DNA of 39,808 nt from Thermodesulfovibrio yellowstonii (GTDB lineage: Bacteria > Nitrospirota > Thermodesulfovibrionia > Thermodesulfovibrionales > Dissulfurispiraceae): assembly GCA_020724365.1 (NCBI GenBank), contig DYHD01000013.1:1-39808 (forward strand), read 5' to 3'. Made by a program: the position numbers and the translations under genes. The notes beneath the pieces are model-generated. The model saw only the letters and a list, made by a program, of their open reading frames with translations, was not told where the DNA came from and did not search any database. Positions 1-10,299 of this stretch are shown in pieces. Position 1 is the stretch's first letter. Each line of letters opens with the position of its first letter.

Positions 1-179
1 AATAATTGTGGAGATATGTTTCATTAAACAGTGTCCATTTATAAATTAAATATAAACAAACTCTAAACAGCGGCAACATAAGTAAGTATTAGTATTATTG
101 GTAATTGGCTAATTTATCACCATAATCACTTCGGCTTAATATTCGTCCTTACATAAGCTCAGACTGAAAAAACTGCTGA

Positions 180-213
180 AGCTTAAACTTATCGAAGTTG
201 ATAAATTTAAGCT
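180..213 (-). terminator. Hairpin overlapping the rpmB stop codon
   Basis: The arms AGCTTAAA-c-TTATC and GATAA-a-TTTAAGCT form a stem of about 13 bp with one mismatch and a short loop. On the minus strand a T-run follows about ten bases later, so this looks like the rpmB terminator. The gap before the T-run is longer than in a canonical intrinsic terminator. Confidence 0.5.
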
Positions 214-395
214 GCCTTTACTACCTTATTAGAACGTAGGCATCTTGTGCATACATATGTTCTTTTAATGCCTTTATTAGTAAAAATTTTTATCCTTTGC
301 AGATTTGGAAGCAAAATCCTCTTAGTTTTATTATTTGCATGACTAACATTGTTACCAACGGTTTTTTTCTTATTACAAACATAGCAACTTGCCAT
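207..395 (-). CDS. rpmB: 50S ribosomal protein L28
   Basis: This 62-residue protein is a large-subunit ribosomal protein of the L28 family. It opens with [10 protein letters not shown], followed by the typical [13 protein letters not shown] segment, the usual L28 signature in which the messages read 'vSHa..kTkR..lpNLq'. Cysteine pairs near both ends (CYVC and CTRC) suggest the zinc-binding form. The length is normal for the family. An AAAGGGG ribosome-binding site lies just upstream of ATG 395. The gene stands alone and diverges from infB, with its own promoter at 431-459. I see no gene in the first 206 bases of the window. Confidence 0.95.
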   Translation of the reverse strand: MASCYVCNKKKTVGNNVSHANNKTKRILLPNLQRIKIFTNKGIKRTYVCTRCLRSNKVVKAA

Positions 396-430
396 TTTTT
401 TCCCCTTTCATTGCATAAAAAAAGTCTTTT

Positions 431-459
431 ATGATAACATTTTAGAGTTATTCTTTCAA
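431..459 (-). promoter_or_regulatory. Sigma-70-type promoter for rpmB
   Basis: On the minus strand TTGAAA (459-454) and TATCAT (436-431) are separated by exactly 17 bases. The -10 box lies about 35 bases upstream of the rpmB ATG. This is a pattern match only. Confidence 0.5.
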
Positions 460-575
460 TATTCTTGAATTAATAAACACCTTATTAAGAATTATTTAGA
501 ACATTTTTGCATAATCCAAAGGTATTTGCCTTTTTTATAAAAAATTGAAACCACCTGGGTTTTGACGGAGGATAA

Positions 576-2918
576 ATGTCCAATAATGAAATAAAGACTA
601 CTGAACTTGCAAAAGAACTCGGTGTAAAGGCTACAGAGATCGTCAGAGCCTTAGAAAAGCTTTCAGGCATACAATATAAAAAAGGAACTACCAATCTAAA
701 AATCAAGACTGAAGAGGCAGAAAAGATAAAAGAATTCTTAAAAAAAGAGAAAGCTCCTTCTATCACATCTAAGCCTGTAGAAACTCATCCTAAGGAAAAA
801 AGAAAGATAATCGAGAAAAAGCCTTACATACCTCAAACAGAATCTGCTAAAGAAGATTTTGATTTAAAAGAGGGTAGGACAAAAGACATTTTAGAAAAAG
901 AACAAGAGGAGGTTTCCGAATCTTCAGCTACTGTTATAACCGTAGATGAAGAAGAAACCAAGATTCCAGAAAGATTCAAAAAAGAAATCGAGGTAGAAAA
1001 GCTTGAAAAGATCAAGGTGAAGCCTACAATGCAGAAGGCTTTCCAAACAATAAAGAAGGTAGAACCTAAGAAATTCATTGACCAAAAAGGATTCAAAAAA
1101 CCTTCTAAAGAAAGATTCAAGCTACCGGAAAGGTTCATTCAACAGCCAATAACAGCTCCAAGAAAAAAATCCATTAAGATATCCGAGGGGCTCACAATAA
1201 AAGAGTTTGCTGAACTAATTGGGCAAAAAATTCCGATGGTTATCAAGAAATTTATGGATTTAGGTTTTATGCCTACTATTAATCAGCCTATTGATATAGA
1301 GGCGGCAAATATCGTTGCTGAAAGCTTCGGAATTAAGGTTGAGACAGTTACTGTAGAGCAAATAGATGTCATAGAGGAAGTAGAGGCTGCTGATTCCCCT
1401 GATCTTTTGCAGAAGCCTCCTGTGGTAACTATAATGGGTCATGTTGACCATGGTAAGACATCCCTACTTGATGCTATAAGAAAGACAAAAGTAACTGAGA
1501 CAGAAGCAGGCGGAATTACACAACATATTGGTGCTTATAAAATCTCGCTTCACGGCAAAGATATTACATTTCTTGATACCCCTGGACATGAAGCTTTTAC
1601 CTCAATGAGGGCAAGGGGAGCTAAGGCAACAGATATTGTTGTCCTTGTTGTAGCCGCTGATGATGGTGTAATGCCTCAGACAATTGAAGCTTTAAATCAT
1701 GCTAAAGCAGCAAATGTTCCTATAGTAGTAGCAATAAATAAAATTGACAAGCCCGAGGCAAATGTGGCAAGAGTGAAAAATGAGCTTGCAGAGCATGGCA
1801 TCGTTTCTGAAGAATGGGGAGGTCAAAATATCTTTGTTGAGGTCTCTGCAAAGAAAAAAATAGGCATAGAACACCTTTTAGAAATGATATTGCTTCAAGC
1901 AGAAATCATGGAATTGAAAGCAAACCCTCATAAGCCAGCAAGAGGCCCGATAATAGAAGCTAAACTTGACAAAGGGAGAGGTCCCGTTGCAACTATGCTC
2001 ATCCAGGCAGGAACACTACATATTGGCGATGCAGTAGTCGCGGGCACAGCGTCAGGTAAGGTAAGAGCCTTGATAGACGACACAGGTAAGAGAATCAATT
2101 CTGCAGGACCAGCCACCCCTGTAGAGGTTATAGGTTTTTCTGATGTTCCATCGGCAGGAGATATTTGCGTATGTGTTGAAGATGAGCGAAAAGCTCGTCA
2201 GATTGCTTTAGCAAGGATACAAAAGCAAAGAAGTGCAGATATTCAAAAACGGGCAAAGCTGACTCTCGATGAATTATATGCAAAGATTAAGGAAGGGCAG
2301 ATAAGGGACCTCAATATAATCATAAAGGGCGATGTGCAAGGTTCTGTCGAAGCCATGAAAAAGGCTTTGGAAGGCATTATTCACCCCGATGTTAAGGTTA
2401 AGGTGCTTCATACCTCAGTAGGTGGTATAAAAGAATCAGATGTAATGCTTGCTGCTGCATCAAATGCAATTATAATCGGGTTTAATGTTCGTCCCGAATT
2501 GAAAGCCTCCCAGATTGCTGAAAAAGAAGGAGTAGATATCAGGCTTTATAACATTATCTATGATGCAATTGAGGATGTTAAAAAAGCTTTGGAGGGAATG
2601 CTTAAGCCTACCTTTAAAGAGAAGATATTGGGGAGGGCTGAAGTAAGACAGGTATTTCAGGCATCTCGTTTTGGCACTATCGCAGGCTGCTATGTTATTG
2701 ACGGGACTATAAATAGAGCTAGTGATGGTATCAGAGTGATTAGAGACAATATAGTTATATATGATGGTAAGATTTCATCGTTAAAAAGATTTAAAGAAGA
2801 TATCAAAGAAGTGCAAAGCGGCTATGAATGCGGCTTAACAATCGAAAATTTTAATGATATCAAGGTTGGAGATATCTTAGAAGACTATCTCATAGAAAAG
2901 ATTGTCACTAAATTATAA
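576..2918 (+). CDS. infB: Translation initiation factor IF-2
   Basis: IF-2 is the GTPase that delivers initiator tRNA to the 30S subunit and promotes subunit joining. The 780-residue protein has an N-terminal IF2_N domain (about residues 1-55), a charged Lys/Glu-rich linker, a second IF2_N-like segment near 203-255, and the GTPase domain. That domain shows GHVDHGKTS near 288, DTPGHE near 334 and NKID near 386. IF2-specific beta-barrel and C-terminal domains follow. The start ATG is preceded by GGAGG at a good distance. It heads the infB-rbfA-nrnA-mutL run. In many bacteria infB follows nusA, but nusA is not seen here because the upstream neighbour is the divergent rpmB. Confidence 0.97.
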   Translation: MSNNEIKTTELAKELGVKATEIVRALEKLSGIQYKKGTTNLKIKTEEAEKIKEFLKKEKAPSITSKPVETHPKEKRKIIEKKPYIPQTESAKEDFDLKEGRTKDILEKEQEEVSESSATVITVDEEETKIPERFKKEIEVEKLEKIKVKPTMQKAFQTIKKVEPKKFIDQKGFKKPSKERFKLPERFIQQPITAPRKKSIKISEGLTIKEFAELIGQKIPMVIKKFMDLGFMPTINQPIDIEAANIVAESFGIKVETVTVEQIDVIEEVEAADSPDLLQKPPVVTIMGHVDHGKTSLLDAIRKTKVTETEAGGITQHIGAYKISLHGKDITFLDTPGHEAFTSMRARGAKATDIVVLVVAADDGVMPQTIEALNHAKAANVPIVVAINKIDKPEANVARVKNELAEHGIVSEEWGGQNIFVEVSAKKKIGIEHLLEMILLQAEIMELKANPHKPARGPIIEAKLDKGRGPVATMLIQAGTLHIGDAVVAGTASGKVRALIDDTGKRINSAGPATPVEVIGFSDVPSAGDICVCVEDERKARQIALARIQKQRSADIQKRAKLTLDELYAKIKEGQIRDLNIIIKGDVQGSVEAMKKALEGIIHPDVKVKVLHTSVGGIKESDVMLAAASNAIIIGFNVRPELKASQIAEKEGVDIRLYNIIYDAIEDVKKALEGMLKPTFKEKILGRAEVRQVFQASRFGTIAGCYVIDGTINRASDGIRVIRDNIVIYDGKISSLKRFKEDIKEVQSGYECGLTIENFNDIKVGDILEDYLIEKIVTKL

Positions 2919-2983
2919 AACTATAATAATCTTTTAGTCCCATTAAAATCCTCAAATATTTTAATAAAATCAATTAACTAATC

Positions 2984-3331
2984 ATGCAACCTTATAAAAG
3001 AACTCAGAGATTAAATATCTTACTCAGGGAAGAGATAGCTGATATTATTATGAAAAAAATCAAAGACCCACGACTTGGTTTTATCACTGTCACAGATGTT
3101 GAGCTTTCCAGTGATTTGAAGATAGCGAAGGTTTTTATCAGCATTATGGATGAAAAAGATACTGAACTGAACATTGACATACTCAATTCTGCTAAAACCT
3201 TGATTCGCAATGAAATATCCAAAAGGATTAGAATAAAGCATATACCTACTATTGAATTTAGGATTGATAAATCAGCCGAACACGGCGACAGAATAGATCA
3301 ATTATTGAGACAAATCAAGGAAAAGGAATGA
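2984..3331 (+). CDS. rbfA: 30S ribosome-binding factor A
   Basis: RbfA helps mature the 5' end of 16S rRNA and the small subunit. This 115-residue protein has the family opening (YKRTQRLNILLREEIADII), the KDPRLGFITVTDVELSSDL core and a C-terminal RIPTIEF-like strand (KHIPTIEFRID). Its length is typical. It lies 65 bases after infB in the conserved infB-rbfA order. Its stop overlaps the next start in an ATGA arrangement, so translational coupling with nrnA is likely. No strong ribosome-binding site precedes ATG 2984. Confidence 0.95.
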   Translation: MQPYKRTQRLNILLREEIADIIMKKIKDPRLGFITVTDVELSSDLKIAKVFISIMDEKDTELNIDILNSAKTLIRNEISKRIRIKHIPTIEFRIDKSAEHGDRIDQLLRQIKEKE

Positions 3332-4299
3332 TTCCACCTCAAGATTTAGTAACTTTCTTAAAGGAATCGGATTACTTTCTAATCACAACTCATATCAGCC
3401 CTGACGGAGATGGATTAGGCTCATCTAATGCACTTTCTATGCTTCTACAAGCTTCGGGGAAAAAAACTACTCTTCTTATCAAAGATTCATTACCTATTCA
3501 ATATTTTTTTCTGCCCGGAATATCAAATTTCTTATCCCTAAAAGATTATATTGATTCAGGGCATAAATCAGAAAACCTTGTGCTTCTTGATTGTAATGAT
3601 ATAACAAGAGCAGGGATAGATGATATTATTAAACTTGTTACTTTTAATAAAACTGTTGTTATAGATCACCATGAAATAAGTAAGTCATTTGGAGATATTC
3701 AATGGATAGCTCCAAATGCTCCAGCTACTGGAATGATGATTTACTACCTGATAAAACATATGGGCGTAAAATTAAGCCTGGAAATGGCTATAAATTTATA
3801 TACAGCGATTGCTTTTGATACAGGTAATTTTAGATATGAAAACACCACCCCAGAGGTTTTCCGAGCTGCGGCTGATTTAACAGAAGCTGGTGCAAAACCA
3901 CACTCAATCTATTCATCTATATTTGAAAAATGGACATTTAACCGCTTTAACCTTCTGCTTACTGCAATGAAATCGTTGGAGTTGGAAGATGGTTTTGCAA
4001 TGGCAGCTATTACAAAAGAAATGTTTGCGCAGACATCCTCAAGTGAAGATGATACAGAAAGTTTTGTTTCTTTCCCGAGGATTCTTGATAACCTAAAGGT
4101 ATCAGCAATAATTATTGAAATTGATAATAATTATTACAGAGTTAGCCTTAGAGCAAAGGGTGGTATAGATGTATCTATGATTGCACAAGAATTCGGTGGT
4201 GGTGGACATAAAAATGCTGCTGGCTTCAGAATAAGGACTGATCTCGACACCCTTAAAACAAAGCTTAAAGATAAGATAAAAGGTTCTTTAAAGATATAA
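3328..4299 (+). CDS. nrnA: Bifunctional oligoribonuclease / PAP phosphatase (DHH family)
   Basis: NrnA-type DHH/DHHA1 phosphoesterases degrade short oligoribonucleotides and dephosphorylate 3'-phosphoadenosine 5'-phosphate. The 323-residue protein shows the metal-binding motifs in order: HISPDGDGLGSS near residue 22, a Asp-rich LLDCND strand, VIDHHE near 112, and the DHHA1 signature GGGGHKNAAG near 289. The ATG overlaps the rbfA stop (ATGA). rbfA-nrnA adjacency is common in bacteria and supports a shared RNA-metabolism operon. Confidence 0.93.
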   Translation: MIPPQDLVTFLKESDYFLITTHISPDGDGLGSSNALSMLLQASGKKTTLLIKDSLPIQYFFLPGISNFLSLKDYIDSGHKSENLVLLDCNDITRAGIDDIIKLVTFNKTVVIDHHEISKSFGDIQWIAPNAPATGMMIYYLIKHMGVKLSLEMAINLYTAIAFDTGNFRYENTTPEVFRAAADLTEAGAKPHSIYSSIFEKWTFNRFNLLLTAMKSLELEDGFAMAAITKEMFAQTSSSEDDTESFVSFPRILDNLKVSAIIIEIDNNYYRVSLRAKGGIDVSMIAQEFGGGGHKNAAGFRIRTDLDTLKTKLKDKIKGSLKI

Positions 4300-4346
4300 T
4301 TTTCAATTCAAAATAGAGCTTTTATCTATATCATCAACAAAATCTC

Positions 4347-6071
4347 ATGCCAAATATAAAAATTCTTCCTACATCTCTCAGAAATAAAATATCTGCAGGA
4401 GAGGTAATTGAAAGACCTGCCTCTGTGGTGAAAGAATTATTAGAAAATTCAATTGATGCACAAAGTACAAAGATAGAAATCAATATCATTGGTGCTGGCA
4501 GAAAATTAATTAGAGTTGCTGATAACGGATGTGGAATGGATAGTGAAGATGTCTTGATCGCTTTTGAGAGATATGCAACGAGCAAGATAAGCAGTGAAGC
4601 TGACCTATATAATATCAAAACACTTGGTTTTAGAGGTGAGGCATTATCTTCAATCTCAGCAGTCTCAAAGATGAGAGTTTTTACAGGCTTAAACCTGCAA
4701 CATGAGGCTTCTGATTATTCTTTATTTGGAACATTTATTGAAATTATCAGCGGAAAGATAAAGGAAGTTAAGGCATGTTCAGCATTAGGCACAACGATTG
4801 AGGTGAGAGACCTTTTTTTTAATACCCCCGCAAGAAGAAAATTTTTGAAATCTGATACCACTGAGAATCATCATATTATAGATATAGTCACAAAAGAGGC
4901 TATAGCTCAACCACATATTGCCTTTGAGCTGATAATGGACGATCAGGATGTTTTGAGGCTTCCACAAGCATCTTCTGAGAGGGAGAGGCTATTACAGATA
5001 TTCGGAAAAGAATTTCTTGATAGACTGCTTGAAGCCAATGCCGAATATGGGCAGATATCCATCAAGGCTTTCATATCTGATAGAACAAATTTCAGAGGCA
5101 ATAGAAACAATCAGTTCATATTCATCAATAAGCGAACTGTGAGAGATCAGGCAATCACACATGCTATTTATAAGAGTTATGATTTATTAATACCCCATGA
5201 TAAACACCCAATATTTTTGATTTTTATTAATATTAATCCCGAACTAGTTGATTTTAATGTCCATCCCACCAAGAAGGAAGTAAGGTTTAAGGATAAAAGC
5301 CTGCTTTTCAATTATATAATCAAGACCCTTCAAGAGGTTATCTCAACTTCACATTACAATACTGAGTATTTACTAAAAATTCCTGATAATCAAATGGCTT
5401 CTTCAAGCTTAACCGTTCAAGATTATAGCTTATCATCTCAGCCCCCTCATACAATTGCAGAGTCTATGCCACTTTATTCTCCTGATTATCCTGATATTGT
5501 CCCTTCCATTTATCTTGGAGAGACCTTTGTAGCAATCCCTTTCAAAGATGGACTATCTATTATTGATTATCATGCAGCACATGAAAGGATTGTTTATGAG
5601 AAATTATTAAAAAAATTTGAGATTCAATCAATCAGGCTGCTTTTCCCTCTTAATATTAGACTTGATACTGTAAAATACAAGACTATCATTGAACATCTTG
5701 AGCTTTTAAATGAGTTTGGTTTTGAGATCGAGGATTTTGGTCACGGAAGTGTTATTGTAAGAGGTCTGCCAGTCTTTTTGGGGACTAATGATATGCAAAG
5801 CCTGTTAAGCGATGTGGCAGGATTACTCAGGGATGTGAAGGAAATTAATGATAATACCATCTCAGACGAGCTCGATTCAGTTCGCAGGAAATTAGCTGCA
5901 AAAATAGCATGTCATAGTTCCATCAGAGGAAAGGAAGTCCCAGACAACAGGATATTGGCGGGATTACTTAAAGATCTCTCCTTAACAGAATCACCCGATA
6001 TCTGCCCTCATGGGAGGCCAACAAGAATAGAAATTAGCTTAACCTCTCTTAGAAAAATGTTTAAGAAATAA
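4347..6071 (+). CDS. mutL: DNA mismatch repair protein MutL
   Basis: MutL couples mismatch recognition by MutS to strand incision. The 574-residue protein has the GHKL ATPase motifs ELLENSIDAQ (about 31-40), DNGCGM, GFRGEALSSI, and the FFNTPARRKF segment. The C-terminal half carries DYHAAHERIVYE, which fits the D-x-H-A-x2-E-x4-E endonuclease motif with Tyr in place of the usual Gln. It also has an ACHSSIRGKE segment and a CPHGRP motif. The protein is therefore probably the nicking-competent type found in bacteria without MutH. It follows nrnA by 47 bases and no strong ribosome-binding site is visible. No mutS is in the window. Confidence 0.95.
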   Translation: MPNIKILPTSLRNKISAGEVIERPASVVKELLENSIDAQSTKIEINIIGAGRKLIRVADNGCGMDSEDVLIAFERYATSKISSEADLYNIKTLGFRGEALSSISAVSKMRVFTGLNLQHEASDYSLFGTFIEIISGKIKEVKACSALGTTIEVRDLFFNTPARRKFLKSDTTENHHIIDIVTKEAIAQPHIAFELIMDDQDVLRLPQASSERERLLQIFGKEFLDRLLEANAEYGQISIKAFISDRTNFRGNRNNQFIFINKRTVRDQAITHAIYKSYDLLIPHDKHPIFLIFININPELVDFNVHPTKKEVRFKDKSLLFNYIIKTLQEVISTSHYNTEYLLKIPDNQMASSSLTVQDYSLSSQPPHTIAESMPLYSPDYPDIVPSIYLGETFVAIPFKDGLSIIDYHAAHERIVYEKLLKKFEIQSIRLLFPLNIRLDTVKYKTIIEHLELLNEFGFEIEDFGHGSVIVRGLPVFLGTNDMQSLLSDVAGLLRDVKEINDNTISDELDSVRRKLAAKIACHSSIRGKEVPDNRILAGLLKDLSLTESPDICPHGRPTRIEISLTSLRKMFKK

Positions 6072-6080
6072 TATTGTCCC

Positions 6081-6288
6081 AAAACAGAGATAGGATTTTA
6101 AACACATTGATTATCTGTCAATTCGAACACCACAAGGGTATGAGAAATTTTGCCAGCAAAAGGATAAGATTTCTCGCGGAGACTGCCCTGAACCAGAGAA
6201 GGCTTGTCCCGAACGAATGATAGATTTCTTACTCAGTTCGGAATGACAGAGTGAAGGGCTCGAAATGACAACTTTCTATCTCTGTTTT
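6081..6288. repeat. Dispersed inverted-repeat element, family A copy 1
   Basis: This element fills the 314-base gap between mutL and pilT. The ends AAAACAGAGATAG (6081-6093) and CTATCTCTGTTTT (6276-6288) are a perfect 13-bp inverted repeat. The interior holds modules seen elsewhere in the window: CACATTGATTATCTGTCA, TTCGAACACC, and a GGCTCGAAATGACA tail. There is no open reading frame, so it resembles a non-autonomous MITE-like repeat. Confidence 0.75.
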
Positions 6289-6385
6289 TGAGTCTTGCTT
6301 ACCTATTTGATTTTCTTAAATTTCATTGTATAATTGTTTTTAGTAGCTTTATTTATTTTCTTGAATAATTTTTGAGGGTATATAT

Positions 6386-7474
6386 ATGGAACTTATCGAG
6401 ATTCTGACTCAAGCTGTAAATGCAAAGGCTTCGGATATTCATATTGTAGTTGACAAGCCCCCTATGGTTAGAATAAATGGATTTATAAGGCCATTGCCAA
6501 GTTATCCTATTTTAACCTCTGAAGACACCAAAATGTTGATTTATAGCATGTTATATCAAGATCAGATAGCAAAGTTTGAGGAGAGGCTTGAGCTCGACAT
6601 GTCTTATTTTATTCCTGGTTTAAGTAGGTTTAGAGTAAATGTATTGTCCCAAAAAAACGGTATCGAAGCCGCCATGAGGCTTATTCCAAGCAAAATTCCT
6701 TCACCTTTAGAGATTAGATTGTCTGATGCAGTATTATCCCTGACAAAACTTCCAAGGGGGCTTATACTCGTTACCGGTCCCACGGGAACGGGTAAGACTA
6801 CGACTCTTGCGTCAATGCTTAATGTCATAAATATGGAGAGATATGAACATATCCTTACTATTGAAGAGCCTATAGAATATGTATACGACCATAAAAGATG
6901 TATTGTGAGACAAAGAGAAGTGGGACATAATACCCATTCTTTTGCTGAAGCTCTGAAGCACGCACTCAGACAAGATCCTGATGTGATTCTGGTTGGAGAG
7001 ATGAGGGACTTGGAGACTATCTCTCTTGCATTGACTGCAGCGGAGACAGGACACCTCGTTTTCTCAACCTTGCATACCCAGGATGCACCACAGACGGTTG
7101 ACAGGATAATAGATGTTTTCCCTCCTCATCAACAGCATCAAGTAAGGGCACAACTCTCTGCTACCTTAAGGGGAGTCATAAGTCAACAATTATTGCCTCG
7201 TGCTGACGGAAGAGGCAGGATAGCGGCAAGAGAGGTAATGATAGTTACTCCGGCGATCTCAAATCTTATCAGGGAAGGCAAAACCCATCAGATTTATGGT
7301 TCAATAGAGACAGGCTTAAAGTTTGGCATGCATACTTTAGAGTCATCTCTTGCTGAACTTGTAAGGGATAAGTTAATAAGGATAGAAGATGCCTTTTCAA
7401 AGGCTAATAATCCCGATCTATTAAGGCTCAAGCTTTCTGCTATGGGCATAAAAGCCCAAGCGGCTGCTATTTAA
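6386..7474 (+). CDS. pilT: Type IV pilus retraction ATPase PilT
   Basis: PilT is the hexameric ATPase that powers pilus retraction at the inner-membrane base of type IV pili. The 362-residue protein has the PilT N-terminal opening (ASDIHIVVDKPPMVRING), a Walker A GPTGTGKTT near residues 131-139, the Asp box (EEPIEYV), Walker B RQDPDVILVGEMRD, and the His box with HTQDAPQTVDRIIDVFP. The length is normal. Weak TTTGAGGG upstream may serve the ribosome. It is followed 13 bases later by a paralogue. No pilin or secretin genes are in the window. Confidence 0.93.
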   Translation: MELIEILTQAVNAKASDIHIVVDKPPMVRINGFIRPLPSYPILTSEDTKMLIYSMLYQDQIAKFEERLELDMSYFIPGLSRFRVNVLSQKNGIEAAMRLIPSKIPSPLEIRLSDAVLSLTKLPRGLILVTGPTGTGKTTTLASMLNVINMERYEHILTIEEPIEYVYDHKRCIVRQREVGHNTHSFAEALKHALRQDPDVILVGEMRDLETISLALTAAETGHLVFSTLHTQDAPQTVDRIIDVFPPHQQHQVRAQLSATLRGVISQQLLPRADGRGRIAAREVMIVTPAISNLIREGKTHQIYGSIETGLKFGMHTLESSLAELVRDKLIRIEDAFSKANNPDLLRLKLSAMGIKAQAAAI

Positions 7475-7487
7475 AGAGGCAAATAAT

Positions 7488-8615
7488 ATGAAAATTGATG
7501 TTTATTTAAGAGAGCTTGTAGAAAAAAATGGTTCAGATCTCCACCTAAAGGTTGGCAGACCTCCACTTATGAGAATTAATGGAGAGCTGCTTCCAACTGT
7601 ACATCCTGCAATAAGTAAAAAAGAGATGGAAGAGATCTTGCTTTCAATGCTTACTGAATTACAATTAAATAAATTAGAGAAAGAAAGGGATATTGATTTC
7701 TCTTATTTAATCGAAGGTCTTGCAAGGTTTAGAGGCAACATATTCTTTCAGATGGGTAATTTAGGCGGCGTTTTTCGGTGCATACCATTTCATATTAAGA
7801 CTATTGATGATCTTGGGTTGCCAAGTATTTTGAAAGAGATAGCATCCCAGAATCAAGGTTTAGTTCTGGTGACAGGTCCTACAGGATGTGGCAAGTCAAC
7901 GACATTAGCTGCGATAATCCATTATATAAATGAAAGATTTAATAAGCACATAGTGACTGCTGAAGACCCTATCGAATTTGTGCACCCAGATTTGAAATGC
8001 ACTATAAATCAGCGAGAGATTGGAAATGATGCCCGCACATTCACAGAGGCAGTCAAGAAAGCCATGCGGCAGGACCCCGATGTAATTTTGATAGGTGAGA
8101 TGAGGGACAATGAGACCATTAATATGGCTTTGAGGGCATCTGAAACAGGCCATCTCGTATTCAGCACACTCCATACTACATATGCAAAGCAGTCAATAAA
8201 TAGAATCATTGATGCATTCCCGATTGAAGACCAACAATATATAAGGGTAAGAACAGCTATGACTCTCCGTGCAGTTATAGCTCAGAAATTATTAGTTAAG
8301 TCTGATGGCGATGGAAGACTTGCGGCTATGGAGATCATGCTTAATACACCAACTATCAAGAAGCTTATCGCTGAAAATAAGCTTGATCAAATAGATCAAA
8401 TGATAGCTGAATCTAAGAAACTTTATAAAATGCAGTCACTAAATCAGCATCTTTTTGATTATGTCACACAAGGCTTGATTACAAAAGAGGAGGCTCTTGC
8501 CCATAGCCAGAATCCAAATGACCTTAAGATAATGTTCAATACCCTTCTTGCCAATATTCCTGCTGGGCAAAAAGAGTCAGCAGCCCGTCCTCAATGGGCT
8601 GAAAAACCAAGATAA
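7488..8615 (+). CDS. PilT/PilU-family twitching motility ATPase
   Basis: This 375-residue paralogue of the preceding gene keeps every catalytic motif: GPTGCGKST near 129, EDPIEFV, RQDPDVILIGEMRD, and HTTYAKQSINRIIDAFP. A tail of about 30 residues, rich in Ala, Pro and Lys, follows the core. By analogy with tandem pilT-pilU pairs it may be the PilT-dependent accessory retraction motor. Sequence alone does not separate PilU from a second PilT, so no symbol is assigned. It is co-directional and nearly contiguous with pilT and the Mut7-C gene, probably as one operon. Confidence 0.9.
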   Translation: MKIDVYLRELVEKNGSDLHLKVGRPPLMRINGELLPTVHPAISKKEMEEILLSMLTELQLNKLEKERDIDFSYLIEGLARFRGNIFFQMGNLGGVFRCIPFHIKTIDDLGLPSILKEIASQNQGLVLVTGPTGCGKSTTLAAIIHYINERFNKHIVTAEDPIEFVHPDLKCTINQREIGNDARTFTEAVKKAMRQDPDVILIGEMRDNETINMALRASETGHLVFSTLHTTYAKQSINRIIDAFPIEDQQYIRVRTAMTLRAVIAQKLLVKSDGDGRLAAMEIMLNTPTIKKLIAENKLDQIDQMIAESKKLYKMQSLNQHLFDYVTQGLITKEEALAHSQNPNDLKIMFNTLLANIPAGQKESAARPQWAEKPR

Positions 8616-8639
8616 AATAATCAGATTTTTTATAATCTT

Positions 8640-9122
8640 ATGAATATTGCCTATCGTTTTATAGCTGATGCAATGCTTGGCAGGCTGGCTAGATGGCTCA
8701 GGATAATGGGGTTTGATACTTTATATTTTCGGAAAATAGATGACTCTGAAATTATAAGAATCGCAAAGCAAGAGCAAAGGATAATTCTAACGAGAGATAC
8801 CGAATTATCAAAATCCAAAAAGGTCAACCATGCTATTTTAATACATTCAAATCACTATCAAGAACAATTAAAAGAGATTTTGTTATTTTTAAAAAAATGT
8901 CCGTTTCAATTATCTCAATTATCTTGCAGGTGTGTAAACTGCAATGGTGAACTGGTCTTAACTGATAAAAAATTAATATTGAATGATACTCCTGAATATA
9001 TATTCCTCCATAAAAACTACTTTTTAAGGTGTGCAAATTGTAGCAAAGTATTCTGGCATGGTTCTCAGAAAGAAATAATCAATAAAACAATAGAAAAGAT
9101 ATGTCAGGAATTGAAAAATTAA
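8640..9122 (+). CDS. Mut7-C RNase-domain protein
   Basis: The 160-residue protein matches the Mut7-C family: an N-terminal PIN-like segment (FIADAMLGRLARWLRIMGFDT) and an ILTRDTEL strand with conserved acidic residues. A zinc ribbon follows, built from two CxxC pairs (CVNC near 98 and CANC near 130). These proteins are predicted ribonucleases, but the bacterial stand-alone forms lack an assigned role. It starts 24 bases after the PilT paralogue and converges on the HD-GYP regulator. Confidence 0.85.
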   Translation: MNIAYRFIADAMLGRLARWLRIMGFDTLYFRKIDDSEIIRIAKQEQRIILTRDTELSKSKKVNHAILIHSNHYQEQLKEILLFLKKCPFQLSQLSCRCVNCNGELVLTDKKLILNDTPEYIFLHKNYFLRCANCSKVFWHGSQKEIINKTIEKICQELKN

Positions 9123-9144
9123 AAGAGATTGGATTAAACAATTC

Positions 9145-10215
9145 TTAGTCCTGATGCATATCGAATATCTCGTTGAAGAAATCTGATATTTTTAAGAACG
9201 CTCCTAAGACATCTGGGTCAAAATGTTCTGGAGTTGTCCTATTATCTCCTTCTGTAATGATTTTCAAGGCTTCTTGGTGGCTAAAGGATTTTTTGTAATG
9301 GCGTTTGCTTCTTAAAGCATCATATTGATCACAAATGATTATTATCCTGCCCTCAAGCGGTATATCATTACCTTTCAAGCCTTTTGGGTATCCTGAGCCA
9401 TCCCATTTCTCATGATGACTCAGGGCTATTGATGCCGCTATCTGTAATGTTTTGTGAGCAGAGCCTGAGAGTATTTCCCCTCCGATAGTAGTATGAGTTT
9501 TCATAATTTCCCATTCATCAAAAGTTAAAGTTGTAGGCTTGAGCAATATATTATCAGGTATAGCAATCTTGCCTATATCGTGAAGCTTGCTTGCAAGTGT
9601 TAATTCTTCTATATAACCTGCTTCGAGTCCCATAGATTCAGCTATCTTATTAGTAAAAAGGCTGATTCTTGAGAAATGGGTTGCTGAATCGGTATCCCTA
9701 AATTCAGCCACAGTTGCAAGTCGTTGTATTATTTCTCTATTTAAATTCGTAAGTTCGGTTAAAGCCGTACATAATTCTTCTGTCTTGCTTCTGACAGTGG
9801 CTTCGAGCACATATTTATAATATTTCTCAGCCTGCAAAGCATTATGATGTCTTACAGCTTTCTTAATACAATTAAGCAAATACCCCGATTTGAAAGGCTT
9901 AATAACAAGGTCGAAAGCCCCTCTTTGAATCGCTTCTATAGCAGTATCAAGCTCAGCATAAGCAGTCATCAATATTACAGGGGTATCGGGGTCAACATTA
10001 TGAATTTTATTCAAGAGGTCAATACCTGAAATAGCGGGCATCTTAATATCTGTTAAGACACAATTAAATTGCTGGTTTTTGAATAGTTTTAAAGCCTCAA
10101 TGGGATTATTAGTTGAATATGGCTTATACCCTGAAGTCTTTAGAAGTTCGGTTACGTAATCGAGGACAAAAGGGTCATCATCAACTATAAGTATTAACAG
10201 TTCATCTTCGTTCAT
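9145..10215 (-). CDS. Response regulator with HD-GYP phosphodiesterase domain
   Basis: The protein (356 residues) joins a receiver domain (about 1-125) to an HD-GYP domain, which typically hydrolyses cyclic di-GMP. The receiver has acidic residues at 12-14, the phosphoacceptor Asp56 (LTDIKMP), Thr in LMTAY and the conserved Lys in VIKPFK. A coiled linker leads to the output domain with KLHDIGK near 211-217, LSHHEKWDGSGYPKGL containing the GYP signature, and a DQYDAL motif. No sensor kinase is adjacent. The neighbouring twitching ATPases make a role in surface motility plausible, but that is inference. Confidence 0.93.
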   Translation of the reverse strand: MNEDELLILIVDDDPFVLDYVTELLKTSGYKPYSTNNPIEALKLFKNQQFNCVLTDIKMPAISGIDLLNKIHNVDPDTPVILMTAYAELDTAIEAIQRGAFDLVIKPFKSGYLLNCIKKAVRHHNALQAEKYYKYVLEATVRSKTEELCTALTELTNLNREIIQRLATVAEFRDTDSATHFSRISLFTNKIAESMGLEAGYIEELTLASKLHDIGKIAIPDNILLKPTTLTFDEWEIMKTHTTIGGEILSGSAHKTLQIAASIALSHHEKWDGSGYPKGLKGNDIPLEGRIIIICDQYDALRSKRHYKKSFSHQEALKIITEGDNRTTPEHFDPDVLGAFLKISDFFNEIFDMHQD

Positions 10216-10299
10216 TTTATCACTTAAATTCTAATTGAAATAAAAAAAACTTTTTAATAATTATAACAAATATTTCTATCATATCAATGCAAGCTAAAA

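Noticed and set aside
485..766. A 93-codon minus-strand open frame upstream of and inside infB
   Set aside because: It overlaps the strongly supported infB start in antisense and shows no domain.
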